Assembly (NCBI GenBank): GCA_937996235.1
Contig: CALKVK010000038.1
Location: 124,001 to 188,000 of the forward strand
Direction of reading: 5' to 3'
Length of the DNA stretch: 64,000 nt
Origin: an uncultured bacterium
GTDB lineage: Bacteria > Planctomycetota > JAJSAM01 > JAJVHW01
The notes under the pieces are model-generated. The model made no database searches, was not told the origin of the DNA, and saw only the letters and a list, made by a program, of their open reading frames with translations. The translations under genes were made by a program, and so were the position numbers. Shown piece after piece: positions 36,364 through 46,900 of the stretch (its first letter is position 1; each line of letters opens with the position of its first letter).

Positions 36364-38025
36364 TCAGTCGGGCGTCTCGCGCGCGGGGTCGTACGCGACG
36401 AACGCCAGCGCGACGAGCCACGTCAGGAGCACGTCGGCGCACGTCACCACGAGCAGCGCCGCGAGCACGGCCGGCGCGAGATGGCGCCCCGCCACGAAGT
36501 AGACGACGACGCCGGCCAGCGCCGCCACGACGGCCAGCACGCCGAGCACGGCGAACTTCAGGAACATCAGCAGCATCAGCTTGCCCATGAAGCCGACGTT
36601 CGCCGCGTCGTCGGGCTCGAAGCGCGCGGGGAGGAGCAGGCACAGCAGGTTGTCGACGGCCGTCACGGCCCAGGCCACGGGCAGCAGGGGCACGAAGAGG
36701 AGCGGCAGGTACGGCGCGGGGAGCGTGCCGACGACGAGGAGCACGAGCGACGCGATCAGCCACTGCATCGCAGCGAGCAGCACGGCGACGGGCGCGACCT
36801 GCCCGGCCGCGATCGCGAACGGTGTGACGGGCAGCGAGCGCAGGAACGCGATGCGGTCGTAGTCGCGGCGGAAGTCGAAGCCGATGTTCTGCGTCGAGAG
36901 GATCGAGAGCACCAGCACGAGCGGCAGCGCCACGTAGCCCGCCGCCGCCACGCCCTCCCCGTCCTCGGGCGCGGTCACGTGCATCACGCCGAGCACGATC
37001 GCCGGCCAGACGAGGAGCAGCGCGAGCGAGGTCAGCACGGCGCGCGCGTGGCGCACGATCTCGACGCACTGCCGCCACGCGATCGGCCCTGCGCCGCCCC
37101 AGTGCGGCAGCGCCGGCACGCTGAACCCCGTGCGCCGCGGCCCCATCATCGCGAGGGCGCTCCCGCCCGCGCGGATGCGCTCGAGCTTGCGGCGCACGTC
37201 GGCGCTCATGTCGAGCGCCGACTCCTCGTAGGCGGCGTCGAGCCGCACGAGCAGCGCGAGCGCGCCCCCCACGAGGAGCGCGGACACGGCGGCCCACGCG
37301 AGCACGTCGAGCGGGCCGGTGCCGGCGAACGTGCGGGCGAACGGCACGAACGGCGCGGAGACGATGCGCACGGCGACGTGCTGCGAGAGTGCCTCCGCCT
37401 GCGCCAGAACCCCGGCGTCGGGCGGCAGCCGGCGTCCGACGTCGATGCCGCCCGCGACGACGGCCGCCGCGACGAGCAGCAGGGCCAGCACGCGCGCCGG
37501 TCGCGCGAGCCGGCGCCCGATCGCGGCCGTCAGCAGCGCGCTGCCCTGCAGCACGAGCTGCAGGAAGAACAGCGCGAGCACGAGACCGAGGATGCACCCG
37601 TACCACGTGGGCGCGTGACGCCCGACGAAGACGGCGAGCCAGAGGGCGGACGCCGTCTGGATCATGGCGCGTCCCGCGACGTGGTAGAGCAGCAGCTCGC
37701 GGCGCGACACGGGTGCGGGGAACAGGGTGCCGATCTCGGCCGGTCGGAAGTACAGCCCCCCGCGGCGCGACGCCGGCGAGACGAGCGAGAGGGCCGTGAT
37801 GACGAGCATCCAGAGCGGACCGAAGATCCGCGCCCGCGCGGCCAGCTCCTGCGGGTCCGGATGCTCCCGCAGCATCTGCACGACCTGCGCGAACACGAGG
37901 AAGCCGACGAGCACGAGCGACGCGCCCACCACGAGCACGCCCTTGACGCCGCGCAGCTTCCGCCGCAGGCCGCGCAGGTAGCGCTTCGGTGCGCCGCGGA
38001 GGAGCCAGACCAGGCCCGGGTTCAT
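36364..38025 (-). CDS. ABC transporter permease (ABC-2-like)
   Basis: 553 residues with ten or more hydrophobic segments, plus FRPAEIGTLFPAPVSRRELLLYHV, a motif seen in putative ABC exporters that work with a single ATPase. Midway a cytoplasmic loop carries DMSADVRRKLERIRAG. Near the C-terminus FRRDYDRIAFLRSLPVTP repeats the same charged loop type. It probably exports or inserts an envelope component. Its ATG overlaps the ATPase gene stop (ATGA). It is the last gene of the long envelope operon. Confidence 0.82.
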   Translation of the reverse strand: MNPGLVWLLRGAPKRYLRGLRRKLRGVKGVLVVGASLVLVGFLVFAQVVQMLREHPDPQELAARARIFGPLWMLVITALSLVSPASRRGGLYFRPAEIGTLFPAPVSRRELLLYHVAGRAMIQTASALWLAVFVGRHAPTWYGCILGLVLALFFLQLVLQGSALLTAAIGRRLARPARVLALLLVAAAVVAGGIDVGRRLPPDAGVLAQAEALSQHVAVRIVSAPFVPFARTFAGTGPLDVLAWAAVSALLVGGALALLVRLDAAYEESALDMSADVRRKLERIRAGGSALAMMGPRRTGFSVPALPHWGGAGPIAWRQCVEIVRHARAVLTSLALLLVWPAIVLGVMHVTAPEDGEGVAAAGYVALPLVLVLSILSTQNIGFDFRRDYDRIAFLRSLPVTPFAIAAGQVAPVAVLLAAMQWLIASLVLLVVGTLPAPYLPLLFVPLLPVAWAVTAVDNLLCLLLPARFEPDDAANVGFMGKLMLLMFLKFAVLGVLAVVAALAGVVVYFVAGRHLAPAVLAALLVVTCADVLLTWLVALAFVAYDPARETPD

Positions 38026-38762
38026 GCCGCGGGCCGCGCGCCGCCCTCCGTCGCCGCGAAGAAGATCTCCTTCAGCGAGGCGTCCGCGGGCAGCTCCGGG
38101 TAGCGCGCGCGCAGCTCGTCGCGCGTGCCGTCCGCGACGAGCCGTCCGCCGCGCAGGATCACGAAGCGCGTGCAGAGGTCCTCGAGGTCGTCGAGCTGGT
38201 GCGTCGAGACGAGCACCGCGGCGCCGGCCGCGGCGATGGCGTGCACCGCGTCCGCGAGGTCCTGCTGCCCGCGCGGGTCGAGTCCCATCTGCGGCTCGTC
38301 GAGCAGCAGCGCGCGCGGCTCGTGCACGAGCGCGGCACAGATCGCCGTCTTCTGCCGCATGCCGCGCGAGAGCTCGTCGGCCAGCGTGTCGCGCCGGTCG
38401 GCGAGGTCGAACTGCTCGAGCAGCGCCGCGCCGCGCGCCTCCCAGTCGCGCAGTCCGTAGAGCTTCGACGCGAGCACGAGGTGCTCCCACACCGTGAGGC
38501 TCGGGAAGAGCGGCGGGTCGTCGGGTACGAACGCGAGGCAGCGCTTCGCGGCGACGGGCTCCGTCACGACGTCGTGGCCGTCCACGGTGATGCGGCCGGA
38601 GCTCGGACGCAGGATGCCCGTGATGGCGCGCAGCGTCGTCGTCTTGCCCGCGCCGTTCGGGCCGGCGAGCCCCACGATCTCGCCTGCGGCGACGCGCATC
38701 TCGAGCGCGTCCACGGCGACACGCTCGTCGTAGCGCTTCGTGAACCGCTCGACGACGATCAC
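38022..38762 (-). CDS. ABC transporter ATP-binding protein
   Basis: 246 residues. Walker A GPNGAGKTTT (about 34-43), signature LSRGMRQK, Walker B ALLLDEPQMGLDP and the switch STHQLDD are complete. It is the CcmA/YhaQ-like class that pairs with ABC-2 permeases. The GTG start lies one base after the stop of the NHL lipoprotein gene, and its stop overlaps the permease start, so all three are coupled. No ribosome site of its own is visible, as expected for coupled translation. Confidence 0.92.
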   Translation of the reverse strand: MIVVERFTKRYDERVAVDALEMRVAAGEIVGLAGPNGAGKTTTLRAITGILRPSSGRITVDGHDVVTEPVAAKRCLAFVPDDPPLFPSLTVWEHLVLASKLYGLRDWEARGAALLEQFDLADRRDTLADELSRGMRQKTAICAALVHEPRALLLDEPQMGLDPRGQQDLADAVHAIAAAGAAVLVSTHQLDDLEDLCTRFVILRGGRLVADGTRDELRARYPELPADASLKEIFFAATEGGARPAA

Positions 38763-38763
38763 G

Positions 38764-41688
38764 TCAGTTGCCCGGCAGCACGATCGGCGGTGCGCCGAAC
38801 CGCCGCAGGCGGTTGTTCTCCGAGTCCGCGACGATCAGGTGCGCGGGGCGGTCGTCGAAGTTCGTGATCGCGACGCCGCGCGGACTCGAGAGCCGCATCC
38901 GCTCGGGCAGGTCGCCGTCGCCCGAGAACGCGGGCGGGTTCGGCGAGCCGATGGCGTTCGGACCGCCCGCGATCGTGAAGATGCCGCCGGGCGGCACGGT
39001 GATCGACGCGCGGCCGAGCTCGTCCGTCGCGGCGACGATGTCGGCGACGGTGAGGTTCACGATGCGGACGACCTGGCTCGGCGTGTCGGAGAGGTAGAGC
39101 GCGACGGGCGTGCCGTCGGCGAGCGACTGCACGAGCAGCGCGCCGGGCGCGTCGATCTGCGCATCGGGTGCGCTGCCGCCGTCGCCGAAGTTGCCGCGGA
39201 CGCCGGTGCCCACGAGCGTCGCCGCCGCGTTCGCGGCGATGTCGACGCCGGCGAGCGAGACGCCCGCCTGCGCGGCGGCGGTGAGCCCGGTGTTCAGCAC
39301 GCGGACACGCGCGTTGCCGGGCTCGGAGATGTACAGCAGTCCGCGGCTGTCCACCGCCAGGGCCGTCGGCGCGTTGGTGCGCCAGGGTCCCGCGCCGTCC
39401 GCGCTCGCCCCGGCCGTGCCGTCCCCGTAGACCGTGCGGACCGTGCCGGCGGCGACGACGACGCCCGCGACGCTGACGTCGTCCGGCCCCGGGTTCACGC
39501 ACCGCACGCGGTGGTGCCCGGTGTCGGCGACGAAGAGGAGCCCGGCGAACACCGCGAGACCCGAGGGGCTGCTGAGCGAGCACTGGCGCGGCGCGAGTCC
39601 GTCGCCGTCGTCGAGCAGCGGGCCCGGCGCCCCGCCGACGATGCGGTCCACGCTGCCGGGCGCGACGCTCGTGCCGAACGCCGTCTGCGCGGGCGTGGTG
39701 ACCGGGTCGCCGATGTTGATGAAGCGCACGACGTCGTTCGCGGTGTCCGCGACGTAGAGCTTGAAGGGCCCGTCGGTCGTCAGCGCCGCGGGGAAGCCGA
39801 ACGCCGCGGCGCGCGCGGAGTCGCCGTCGCCGGAGAAGCCCGGGACCGCGCCGCCCGCGATCTCGGCCACCTCGCCCGGACCCGCGACGGCGCCGCCGAA
39901 CACCTCGGGACTCGAGCGCAGGTTGAGCACGCGCACCGTGCTGCGGTCCGTGAAGAAGACCTCGTCCTGGCTGCGCGCGTGGACCGCGAGCGGTCCGACG
40001 AGCGGCAGGCCCGCGCGGCGCGACGCGTCGTAGACCTCGCGCGTGCGGCCGCCCTGCGCGGTCTTGCCGTACGCCGTGACGGTCGCGTCGGTGCCGTTCA
40101 CCAGGATCACCTTGCGCTGGTCCGCGATGACGATCGTGCCCGAGACGCCGACCGCGACGGCGTTCGGCGCGCCGAGCGCGGTCTCGCGCGCGAGGCTGCC
40201 GATGCCGCCCGTCCCGCCGCCCGCGATGGTGTCGATCTCGCCCGAGCGCACCGTGGTGCCCGCGAAGGTCGTGTCGCCGACGCCGAGGTTCACCAGGCGC
40301 ACGCGCAGGTTGAACGTGTCGCAGACGAACAGCTGGCGCGACGCCGAGCAGTCCAGGCTGTCCTGGCGGTTCAGCCGCGCCGCGCGCGCGGAGCCGCCGT
40401 CGCCCGCGAGTCCGAGTCCGTTGCCGCCGGCCACCGTCGCCACGGAGTTGCCGCCGACGAGCACCTCGGGGAGCTGCAGCGGCGTCGGGCGCACGTTGAT
40501 CACGCGCACGCGGCCGATGTTCTGCTCGCCGTAGTAGATCTCGCCGTCGGGACCGATCGCGAGCGACGTGGCGTCCGTCAGCGCGACCTGCGCCGCGGGC
40601 GTGCCGTCGGCGTCCGTCGCGCCGTCGCCGGCGATCTGCGCGACGCTGCCGGGCGTGATCAGCGTGCCCGCGAGCATGATGTCGTTCAGGCCGCCCACGG
40701 CGGGCGTCTTCGGGTTGAGCGCGAGGATGCGCGCACGGCCGTCGATGAAGAGCACCGCGCCGCTCGGGTGCACGCGCAGCGAGCGCGCGTTCGAGATGCC
40801 GGAGAGCAGGCCGTTGATCGTGCGGCCGCCGAACTGGCCGGAGCCGATCTGCTTCGGCGTGAGCAGCGGGTTCGTGACGCGCAGGCGCGAGTCGTGGTTC
40901 GTGTAGACGAGCCCCGACATCGGATCGACGTCCACCGCGCGCACGTTGTCGAGGCGCGCGACGCCCGGGTCGCCGCCGTCGCCGGTGTCGCCCGGCACGC
41001 CCACGCCGACCACCCGCCGCGTGTTGCCGAGCGCGTCGACGCGCTCGACGATCCCCGCGCCCGCGCACGCGATGACGATCGCGTTGCCGTCGGCGCGCAC
41101 GTCGACGGGGAACGTGTCGATGTCCGGCGTCGGCGTGACGTCGCCGCCGAAGATGGTCCCGACGAGGCGGTTGTCGACGCGGAACTCGATCTCGCGCACG
41201 CGGAAGCGGCGCCGGAACGGCGCGGAGAGCTCGTACTCGGCGCGGATCCGGACGCGGACGCGGCCCGTGTACGCCGGCAGGTCGACGAGCGTGTTCCAGA
41301 CGAACGTGTGGTCGCCGAGCGAGAGCGTGCGCGTGCCGTCGGAGCCGACGATGCGCGAGTCCGTCATCGGCAGCCAGCGCGGGTCGCCGGCCACCTGGTA
41401 CTCGGCGAAGACCTGCACGCGCGGGTCGATGATGCCCCCGTCGCGCTCCTCGGCGCGGTCGACCTGCGGGTCGCGCAGCACGAACGGGATCGTGACGTAG
41501 TTCGACGCCGGGTCGGCCGCGGGCGCCGCGACGGTCACCTCGGGCGGGCGCGGCGGACGCGTGGACGAGCCGCCGCCGCCCCCGCCGCCGCCCGACGCGG
41601 CGAGCGCGCCGCCGACGCCGCACGCGCCGAGTCCGAGGAGGAGCGCCGTCGCCGCGGCGCGCAGTGCGTGGTGGAAGCGCGGATCCAT
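38764..41688 (-). CDS. NHL-repeat lipoprotein (extracytoplasmic beta-propeller)
   Basis: 974 residues. The signal peptide ends at C23 (LGLGACG), then a Gly/Ser run. From about 150 to the end the sequence repeats blades such as DGDGLAPRQCSLSSPSGLAV, LFVADTGHHRVRCVN and FSGDGDLPERMRLSSPRGVAI, typical NHL motifs that build one or two beta-propellers. At least eight blades of the form TIAGGxxGxxGDGG..A..L..P..VA can be counted by eye. Likely anchored at the outer face of a membrane for binding. It starts two bases after the beta-helix gene stop and is read with the ABC genes. Confidence 0.85.
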   Translation of the reverse strand: MDPRFHHALRAAATALLLGLGACGVGGALAASGGGGGGGGSSTRPPRPPEVTVAAPAADPASNYVTIPFVLRDPQVDRAEERDGGIIDPRVQVFAEYQVAGDPRWLPMTDSRIVGSDGTRTLSLGDHTFVWNTLVDLPAYTGRVRVRIRAEYELSAPFRRRFRVREIEFRVDNRLVGTIFGGDVTPTPDIDTFPVDVRADGNAIVIACAGAGIVERVDALGNTRRVVGVGVPGDTGDGGDPGVARLDNVRAVDVDPMSGLVYTNHDSRLRVTNPLLTPKQIGSGQFGGRTINGLLSGISNARSLRVHPSGAVLFIDGRARILALNPKTPAVGGLNDIMLAGTLITPGSVAQIAGDGATDADGTPAAQVALTDATSLAIGPDGEIYYGEQNIGRVRVINVRPTPLQLPEVLVGGNSVATVAGGNGLGLAGDGGSARAARLNRQDSLDCSASRQLFVCDTFNLRVRLVNLGVGDTTFAGTTVRSGEIDTIAGGGTGGIGSLARETALGAPNAVAVGVSGTIVIADQRKVILVNGTDATVTAYGKTAQGGRTREVYDASRRAGLPLVGPLAVHARSQDEVFFTDRSTVRVLNLRSSPEVFGGAVAGPGEVAEIAGGAVPGFSGDGDSARAAAFGFPAALTTDGPFKLYVADTANDVVRFINIGDPVTTPAQTAFGTSVAPGSVDRIVGGAPGPLLDDGDGLAPRQCSLSSPSGLAVFAGLLFVADTGHHRVRCVNPGPDDVSVAGVVVAAGTVRTVYGDGTAGASADGAGPWRTNAPTALAVDSRGLLYISEPGNARVRVLNTGLTAAAQAGVSLAGVDIAANAAATLVGTGVRGNFGDGGSAPDAQIDAPGALLVQSLADGTPVALYLSDTPSQVVRIVNLTVADIVAATDELGRASITVPPGGIFTIAGGPNAIGSPNPPAFSGDGDLPERMRLSSPRGVAITNFDDRPAHLIVADSENNRLRRFGAPPIVLPGN

Positions 41689-41690
41689 CT

Positions 41691-42956
41691 CTACGGTGCC
41701 CCCACGTACAGCACGCGCCCGCGCGACAGCCGGTTGGTCGCGCCGCCGTCGGCGAAGCAGGCGTCCGACTGCTCGCCCGGCAGCACGACGACCGCGGGCA
41801 CGTCGGCGATCCCGCCCTGCCCGTCGGAGACGGCGTCGGGCGAGCGCAGCCGCCGGAAGTCGTTGCGTTCGATCCGGATGCGGCAGTTCGCGCTCTGCAG
41901 CGTCAGCCGCACGCCCCCGCCGTACTCGTTGAAGAAGTCGTCGGGCTGCGGCGAGCCGCAGCGCTGGAAGTCGTTGCGATCGACGACACCGCCGCCGGCG
42001 TTGAAGAGCCACACGCCGTAGAGCGCGTTGCGCACGCGGTTGCGGCGCAGCTCGAAGTCCTCGGGCAGGCCGGACGCGTCGCCGCGGCGGAGCAGCACGC
42101 CGACGCGGCCCGTGTCCACGCCCCCCGTCGCGTTCGACCCCGGGCGGATCACGTCGCCCGTGAACGAGATGCGGTTCGAGGTGACGCGCGCGTCGAGCAC
42201 GTCGGCGAGGTCGAAGCCGCGGACGAAGTCGCCGCGCACGCGGTTGCCGGTCAGCAGCACGTGTGCGGTGCGCTCTCCCAGCGACGCCGCGACGCTCGCG
42301 CCCTGGACGAACACGGCGCTGAACGCCGAGACGCCGGGCGCCGTCGTGAAGCGCGACCCGCTGATCTGCAGCCCCTCGCCGTCGCCCCACAGCACGCCGA
42401 TCGAGTCGGATGCGCCGACCTGGATGCGCGACGCGTTGAGCGTCAGGTTGCGGGCCGCCGCCGTGGCGATCACGGGCACGGGGGCCTCGAGGCGGCAGCG
42501 GTCCACCAGCACGTCGTCGACGAACCCCGAGAACTCGTCGGAGAGCGTCGCGTTGAGGCGCAGCGCCTGTCCGCCCGGTGCGGTCCCGCGGATCGTGAGC
42601 GACCGGAAGCTGACGTGCTCCGCCTGCTCGAGCAGGATCGCCGCGGCGCCCGTGCCGGAGCCCCCGTTGCCCGCCGACTCGATGACGACGTCGCCGGGGT
42701 TCGAGGAGTTGCCGCAGAGCGCGAGGTTCGAGCGGTTGTAGACGTAGAGCTGCGGCGAGAACACGTAGGTGCCGGGCTGGAAGAGGATCGTCGTCGGCTC
42801 CGAGGAGCTCTGCAGCCGCAGCCGGAGCTGCTGCTCCGTCAGGTCGCGCGGATAGACGAACGTGGCCGCGGGGCCGCGCTGGAAGCCCGCTGCCACGCCG
42901 CCCGTCAGGGCGACGCACGCTGCGGCGACGACGGCGAGTCGCGCGACGGTCCTCAT
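41691..42956 (-). CDS. Secreted right-handed beta-helix protein
   Basis: 421 residues. A signal peptide (LAVVAAACVALTGGVAAG) precedes parallel beta-helix coils marked by N-x-F/I-x-x-N/R ladders (VLLTGNRVRGDFVRGF, ARVTSNRISFTGD, FELRRNRVRNALYGVWLFNA, VVDRNDFQRC). This fold occurs in pectate lyase-like and surface proteins; no catalytic Asp/Arg set of a lyase was identified. The start overlaps the upstream lipoprotein stop (ATGA). The last gap to the NHL gene is two bases. Confidence 0.83.
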   Translation of the reverse strand: MRTVARLAVVAAACVALTGGVAAGFQRGPAATFVYPRDLTEQQLRLRLQSSSEPTTILFQPGTYVFSPQLYVYNRSNLALCGNSSNPGDVVIESAGNGGSGTGAAAILLEQAEHVSFRSLTIRGTAPGGQALRLNATLSDEFSGFVDDVLVDRCRLEAPVPVIATAAARNLTLNASRIQVGASDSIGVLWGDGEGLQISGSRFTTAPGVSAFSAVFVQGASVAASLGERTAHVLLTGNRVRGDFVRGFDLADVLDARVTSNRISFTGDVIRPGSNATGGVDTGRVGVLLRRGDASGLPEDFELRRNRVRNALYGVWLFNAGGGVVDRNDFQRCGSPQPDDFFNEYGGGVRLTLQSANCRIRIERNDFRRLRSPDAVSDGQGGIADVPAVVVLPGEQSDACFADGGATNRLSRGRVLYVGAP

Positions 42957-43993
42957 CGGCCGCCTCCCGCACCGGTCGAGGGCAGCGTGCGCACCTCGCG
43001 GCCGCCCGCCTCGTCCTCGGCGACGACGCGGATCGCGTCGCGGGCGTCGGGCGGCACGTCCACGCGTGCCGCGTAGACGGTCTCGTCGGGCCGCGACGCC
43101 GCGGCGTCCACGAGCGTCTGCATCTCGCGCTCCGCCCACCCGCGGAGGAGGCGCTCGCCGGAGTACACCTCGAGCGAACGCAGGCGCCTGCGCGTCGCGA
43201 CGCGCACGGCGACCGCGGCGCCCTCGCGCGACGCGTCGAGCGCGAAGCGCGACGGGATCTCGCGGGTGCGCAGCTCCTCGACCAGCTTCTCCATGAGCTG
43301 CCGCACCGAGCGCGACGTCAGCTCCTTGCTGACCGTCTCGAGGTTGCCTGCGAGCCACGCCGGCGGGACGACGATCACGAGCGGCGAGACGCCGCGGTCG
43401 AACAGGTCGAGCTCCTGCTCGCCCGAGCTCGCGACGATCGACGCCGTGGGCTTCACCGGGTCGGCGGGGTCGAAGAGCTCCGCCTGCACGACGAGGCTCG
43501 TCGCGTACGAGCGGTCGTCGGCGAACCACACCGGCGCGGGCACCATGAACCACAGGAACGACGACCACAGCTTCGAGCCGTTCGGGCCGAGATCCTGCAG
43601 GCGGGCGGAGTTCACGCGCACGCGCATGATCAGGTCGGCGCGCTCGCGGCGCGCGACCGTCGTCGCCGCGGCGACGACGTCGGTGAACTCGTCCGTGCGC
43701 AGCTCCGACGGCGCCGCGACCACGATGTCGCTGAAGACGTGGGCGTCCACGACACCGTCGCGGATCGTGTCGCGGAGCTGCTCGGGCGTCAGCGCGAACG
43801 GCACCTCGCCCTCTTCGGGGTCGGCGGCGTCGCCGGGCCGCGCGGCGAGCGCCGTCTCGGCGCCCTCGACCGGCAGCAGCACGACCTTGTACGGGTGCGC
43901 GAGCGGCTCGATCGGCGGCGGCGCGCTCGCACATGCGGAGAGCGCGCACGCCGCGGCGAGCGGCAGCAGGACGAGTGGGGCGCGCCGGGTCAT
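42953..43993 (-). CDS. Lipoprotein of unknown family
   Basis: 346 residues with lipobox ALSAC (C21). After a Pro-rich stretch come mixed alpha/beta segments, including VVLLPVEGAE and ADLIMRVRVNSARLQDLG, which resemble the TolB-N or LpoB-type lipoproteins that report a path from envelope components; the match is weak. SFLWFMVPAPVWFADD is an aromatic-rich loop. ATG overlaps the kinase gene stop by four bases. The role within the operon is unknown. Confidence 0.75.
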   Translation of the reverse strand: MTRRAPLVLLPLAAACALSACASAPPPIEPLAHPYKVVLLPVEGAETALAARPGDAADPEEGEVPFALTPEQLRDTIRDGVVDAHVFSDIVVAAPSELRTDEFTDVVAAATTVARRERADLIMRVRVNSARLQDLGPNGSKLWSSFLWFMVPAPVWFADDRSYATSLVVQAELFDPADPVKPTASIVASSGEQELDLFDRGVSPLVIVVPPAWLAGNLETVSKELTSRSVRQLMEKLVEELRTREIPSRFALDASREGAAVAVRVATRRRLRSLEVYSGERLLRGWAEREMQTLVDAAASRPDETVYAARVDVPPDARDAIRVVAEDEAGGREVRTLPSTGAGGGR

Positions 43994-46900
43994 CGCAGCT
44001 CCGCCTGATTGTCGAGCTGGGCGCGCACGGCGTCGGCGTCCACCGCGCAGCGGAAGCCGATCGTCGCCGCGCGCTGGCCGCGTTCGTAGCGCTTCGCCGG
44101 CACGTCGCGGACGTTGGCCGCGATCGCGCCGAAGCACCAGTTGCCGCCGCGCACGGCGGTCGTCGCATCGCCTTGCGGGACGCGCTCGAGCACGACCCAC
44201 TCGCTCACGTTGCCGCCCATGTTGCGGCAGCCGACCGGGCTGACGTCCGCACCGGCGTCGGCCGCCCGCGGCCCGTGGAACGCGTCGGACGCGATCGCCT
44301 CGGCCGTCACGAGCAGTCCGTCGTGCCATTCGTTGCCGGTCGGCCAGCGCAGGAGGTCGGGCTCGGACGGCGACTTCGCCGCGGCCTTGACCCACTCGGC
44401 CTCCGTCGGGAGGCGCCGCCCGGACCACGCGGCGAACGCGTACGCATCCCACCACGCCACGTTCACCACGGGCAGGTCGTCGCCGTTCCACTTCGCGTCG
44501 CCCCACGTCGCCGCGGGCGGCGTGTGCTCCCAGCCCTTCGGCTCGTCGGGGTGGCACCAGGTGCCGTGCCCCCTCGAGCCCGCGGCGAGGAACGTGCGGT
44601 ACTGCGCGTTCGTGACCTCCGCACGGTCCACGAACACGCGCGGGACCGTGAACGTGCGCAGCCCGATGACGAGCTCGCCCGGCTCCACCTGGCGCATGAC
44701 CGCGGAGATCGCGCCATGGTGCCAGGCGTGCTCGGCGGGCAGCACCGTCTCGAGACGGCGCACGACGACGGCGACGGTGATCGCGGGCGAGCGGCGTCCG
44801 GAGGGGTCCTGCGCGAACACCGTGAGCGCGTGCTCGCCGACGCGCAGGATCACGGGCGCGTCGAACGCGGTCTTCGTGAAGTCGGTCACCGACGCGCCGC
44901 CGGTCACGCCCTCGGCGCTCTCGACGTGCAGGCGGTACGTCTTCTCGCTGCACGTGCCGCGGAAGTACGCGGGCTCCTTGTCGTTGAACTCGGAGCCGCT
45001 CACCGGCGAGCTGAGCGTCAGCACGGGATCGGTGGCGTCGGCGAGCACGTCGAGCTGCTGGGCGGCCTCGTTGCCGGCGGCGTCCACGAGCCGCACGGAG
45101 AACGACGACGCGCCGTCGGCGTCGCACGTCACGCGGAAGCGGTACGTGCCGCGGCCCGGCTGCGGCGCCGCGTCGGGCGTGAACGAGCCGACCGTGATCG
45201 ACTGGAGCGCCTGGTCCGACGCGACGACGCTCACCTGCAGCTCGCGCGACTGCGACCACGCGCCGGGCGCGACGACGCGGCCGGCGGCGTCACGCACCTC
45301 CACGCCCTCGATGCGCGGGCTCGTGCGGTCGACGACGAGTGTCAGCGGCTCCGTGCGCGCGCCGGCCTGGCCGGTGGCGGAGAGCAGCCACGTCCCCTCG
45401 GCGAGCGTGCCCAGCGAGATGGACACCTCGCCGCCGAACGCGTCCGCGGCGGCGACGGTCGTCGCGAGCGCGACGGGCACGTCGCGCACGTCCGCGCCGG
45501 ACGCGTCGCGGACGCGCACCGCGGCGACCTCGGGAACGCCCGCGAGCGAGTACGTGCGCTGGAGCTTCAGGCGCAGCGCGCCGCTCCCCGACGCCGCCAC
45601 CGACGCGCTGCCGTCGAGGGCGCGCAGCGCGACGACGTCCTCGGCCACGCGCACGTCGAACGAGCGCTCCCACGCATTGCCCGCGCGGTCGGTCAGCTTC
45701 AGCTTCGCCGCGTAGCCGTCGGCGCCGACCGGCGGCAGGTCGAACGTCACGTCGCCCGGCGCGGCGACCTCGCGCGTCGCCGGTGCGCCGCTCCCGGCCG
45801 TCAGGGCCACGGTGACGGGCTCGCTGACGTGAGCGCGCAGCTTCGCGCCGAGGCCGGCGCGGACGTTGAGCAGCGGACGGTCGGTGTCGTCGCGCAGGTC
45901 CGCCACCTGCGCCTGCGGCGGCACGGTGTCGAGCACGAACACCAGGTCGCGGTTCGCCACGTTCCCGGCGAGGTCCTTCACCTCGACGTCGAGCTTGTTC
46001 TCGTCCGGGAACTTGGCGGTGCCGAACACGACCCACGCGCCGTCGGGGTTGCGCTCGTCCGCGAGCTGCCCGCGGATCTGGTCGCCGTTCCGCAGCCGTG
46101 CCACGACGCTCTCGATCGTCGGCTCGTCGAACTCGACGCGCACGACCGCGGAGGGATCGCGCACGAAGCCCGTGTCGCCGCCGACCACGGCGAGTGTCCT
46201 GAACTGCGGCGCCTTGCGATCCACGACGAGCTGCAGCTTCGTCGGCTGCGCGCCCGGCGACGCGCGCAGCTCGACGACGTGGTCGCCGTCGGCGAGGGCG
46301 ATCAGGTCGGCCTTCGCGACGAGCGTCGCGCCGCCGACCACCTCGGGCGTCACCGGCACGACCTCGCCGTCGACGAGGAGCTGGGGCCCCTCGGCGTCGC
46401 CCTTCAGCTCGGCGCTGAACTCCAGGCCCGCGAGCGTGCGGGCGTTGACGTACGCCGTGCGCCCGCCGACGAGCGCCAGCTCGCGGCCGCCCGAGCGGAC
46501 GGCGATGGCGCCGACCGACGCGGTCGTCTTGTTGACGAGGAAGCCCGTCACGGCGATCCCGATCAGCAGCACCGCGGCGCCGCACAGCGCGAGCGTGCGG
46601 TTGCGGCGGCGGCGGCGCTCGGGCGCGTCGAGCCACCACTGCAGCGCGTCCGCGACCTCCTGGAAGGACTCCGGGCGGTCCGCGCGGCGCGGCGCCATGC
46701 AGCGGTCGAAGAGCGCGGCGAGCTCGCGGTCGAACTGCGGCAGCTTCTCGGCGAGGCGCGTCGGCACGGCGCCCTCGGCGTGGATCTGCACGTAGTGCGC
46801 GAGGCCGCCGCGGGGCAGCGGGTACTCGCCGTTCGTGAACAGCTCGTACGCCATCACGCCGAACGCATAGATGTCGCTCTGGAAGGAGCTCCGCTCGCCG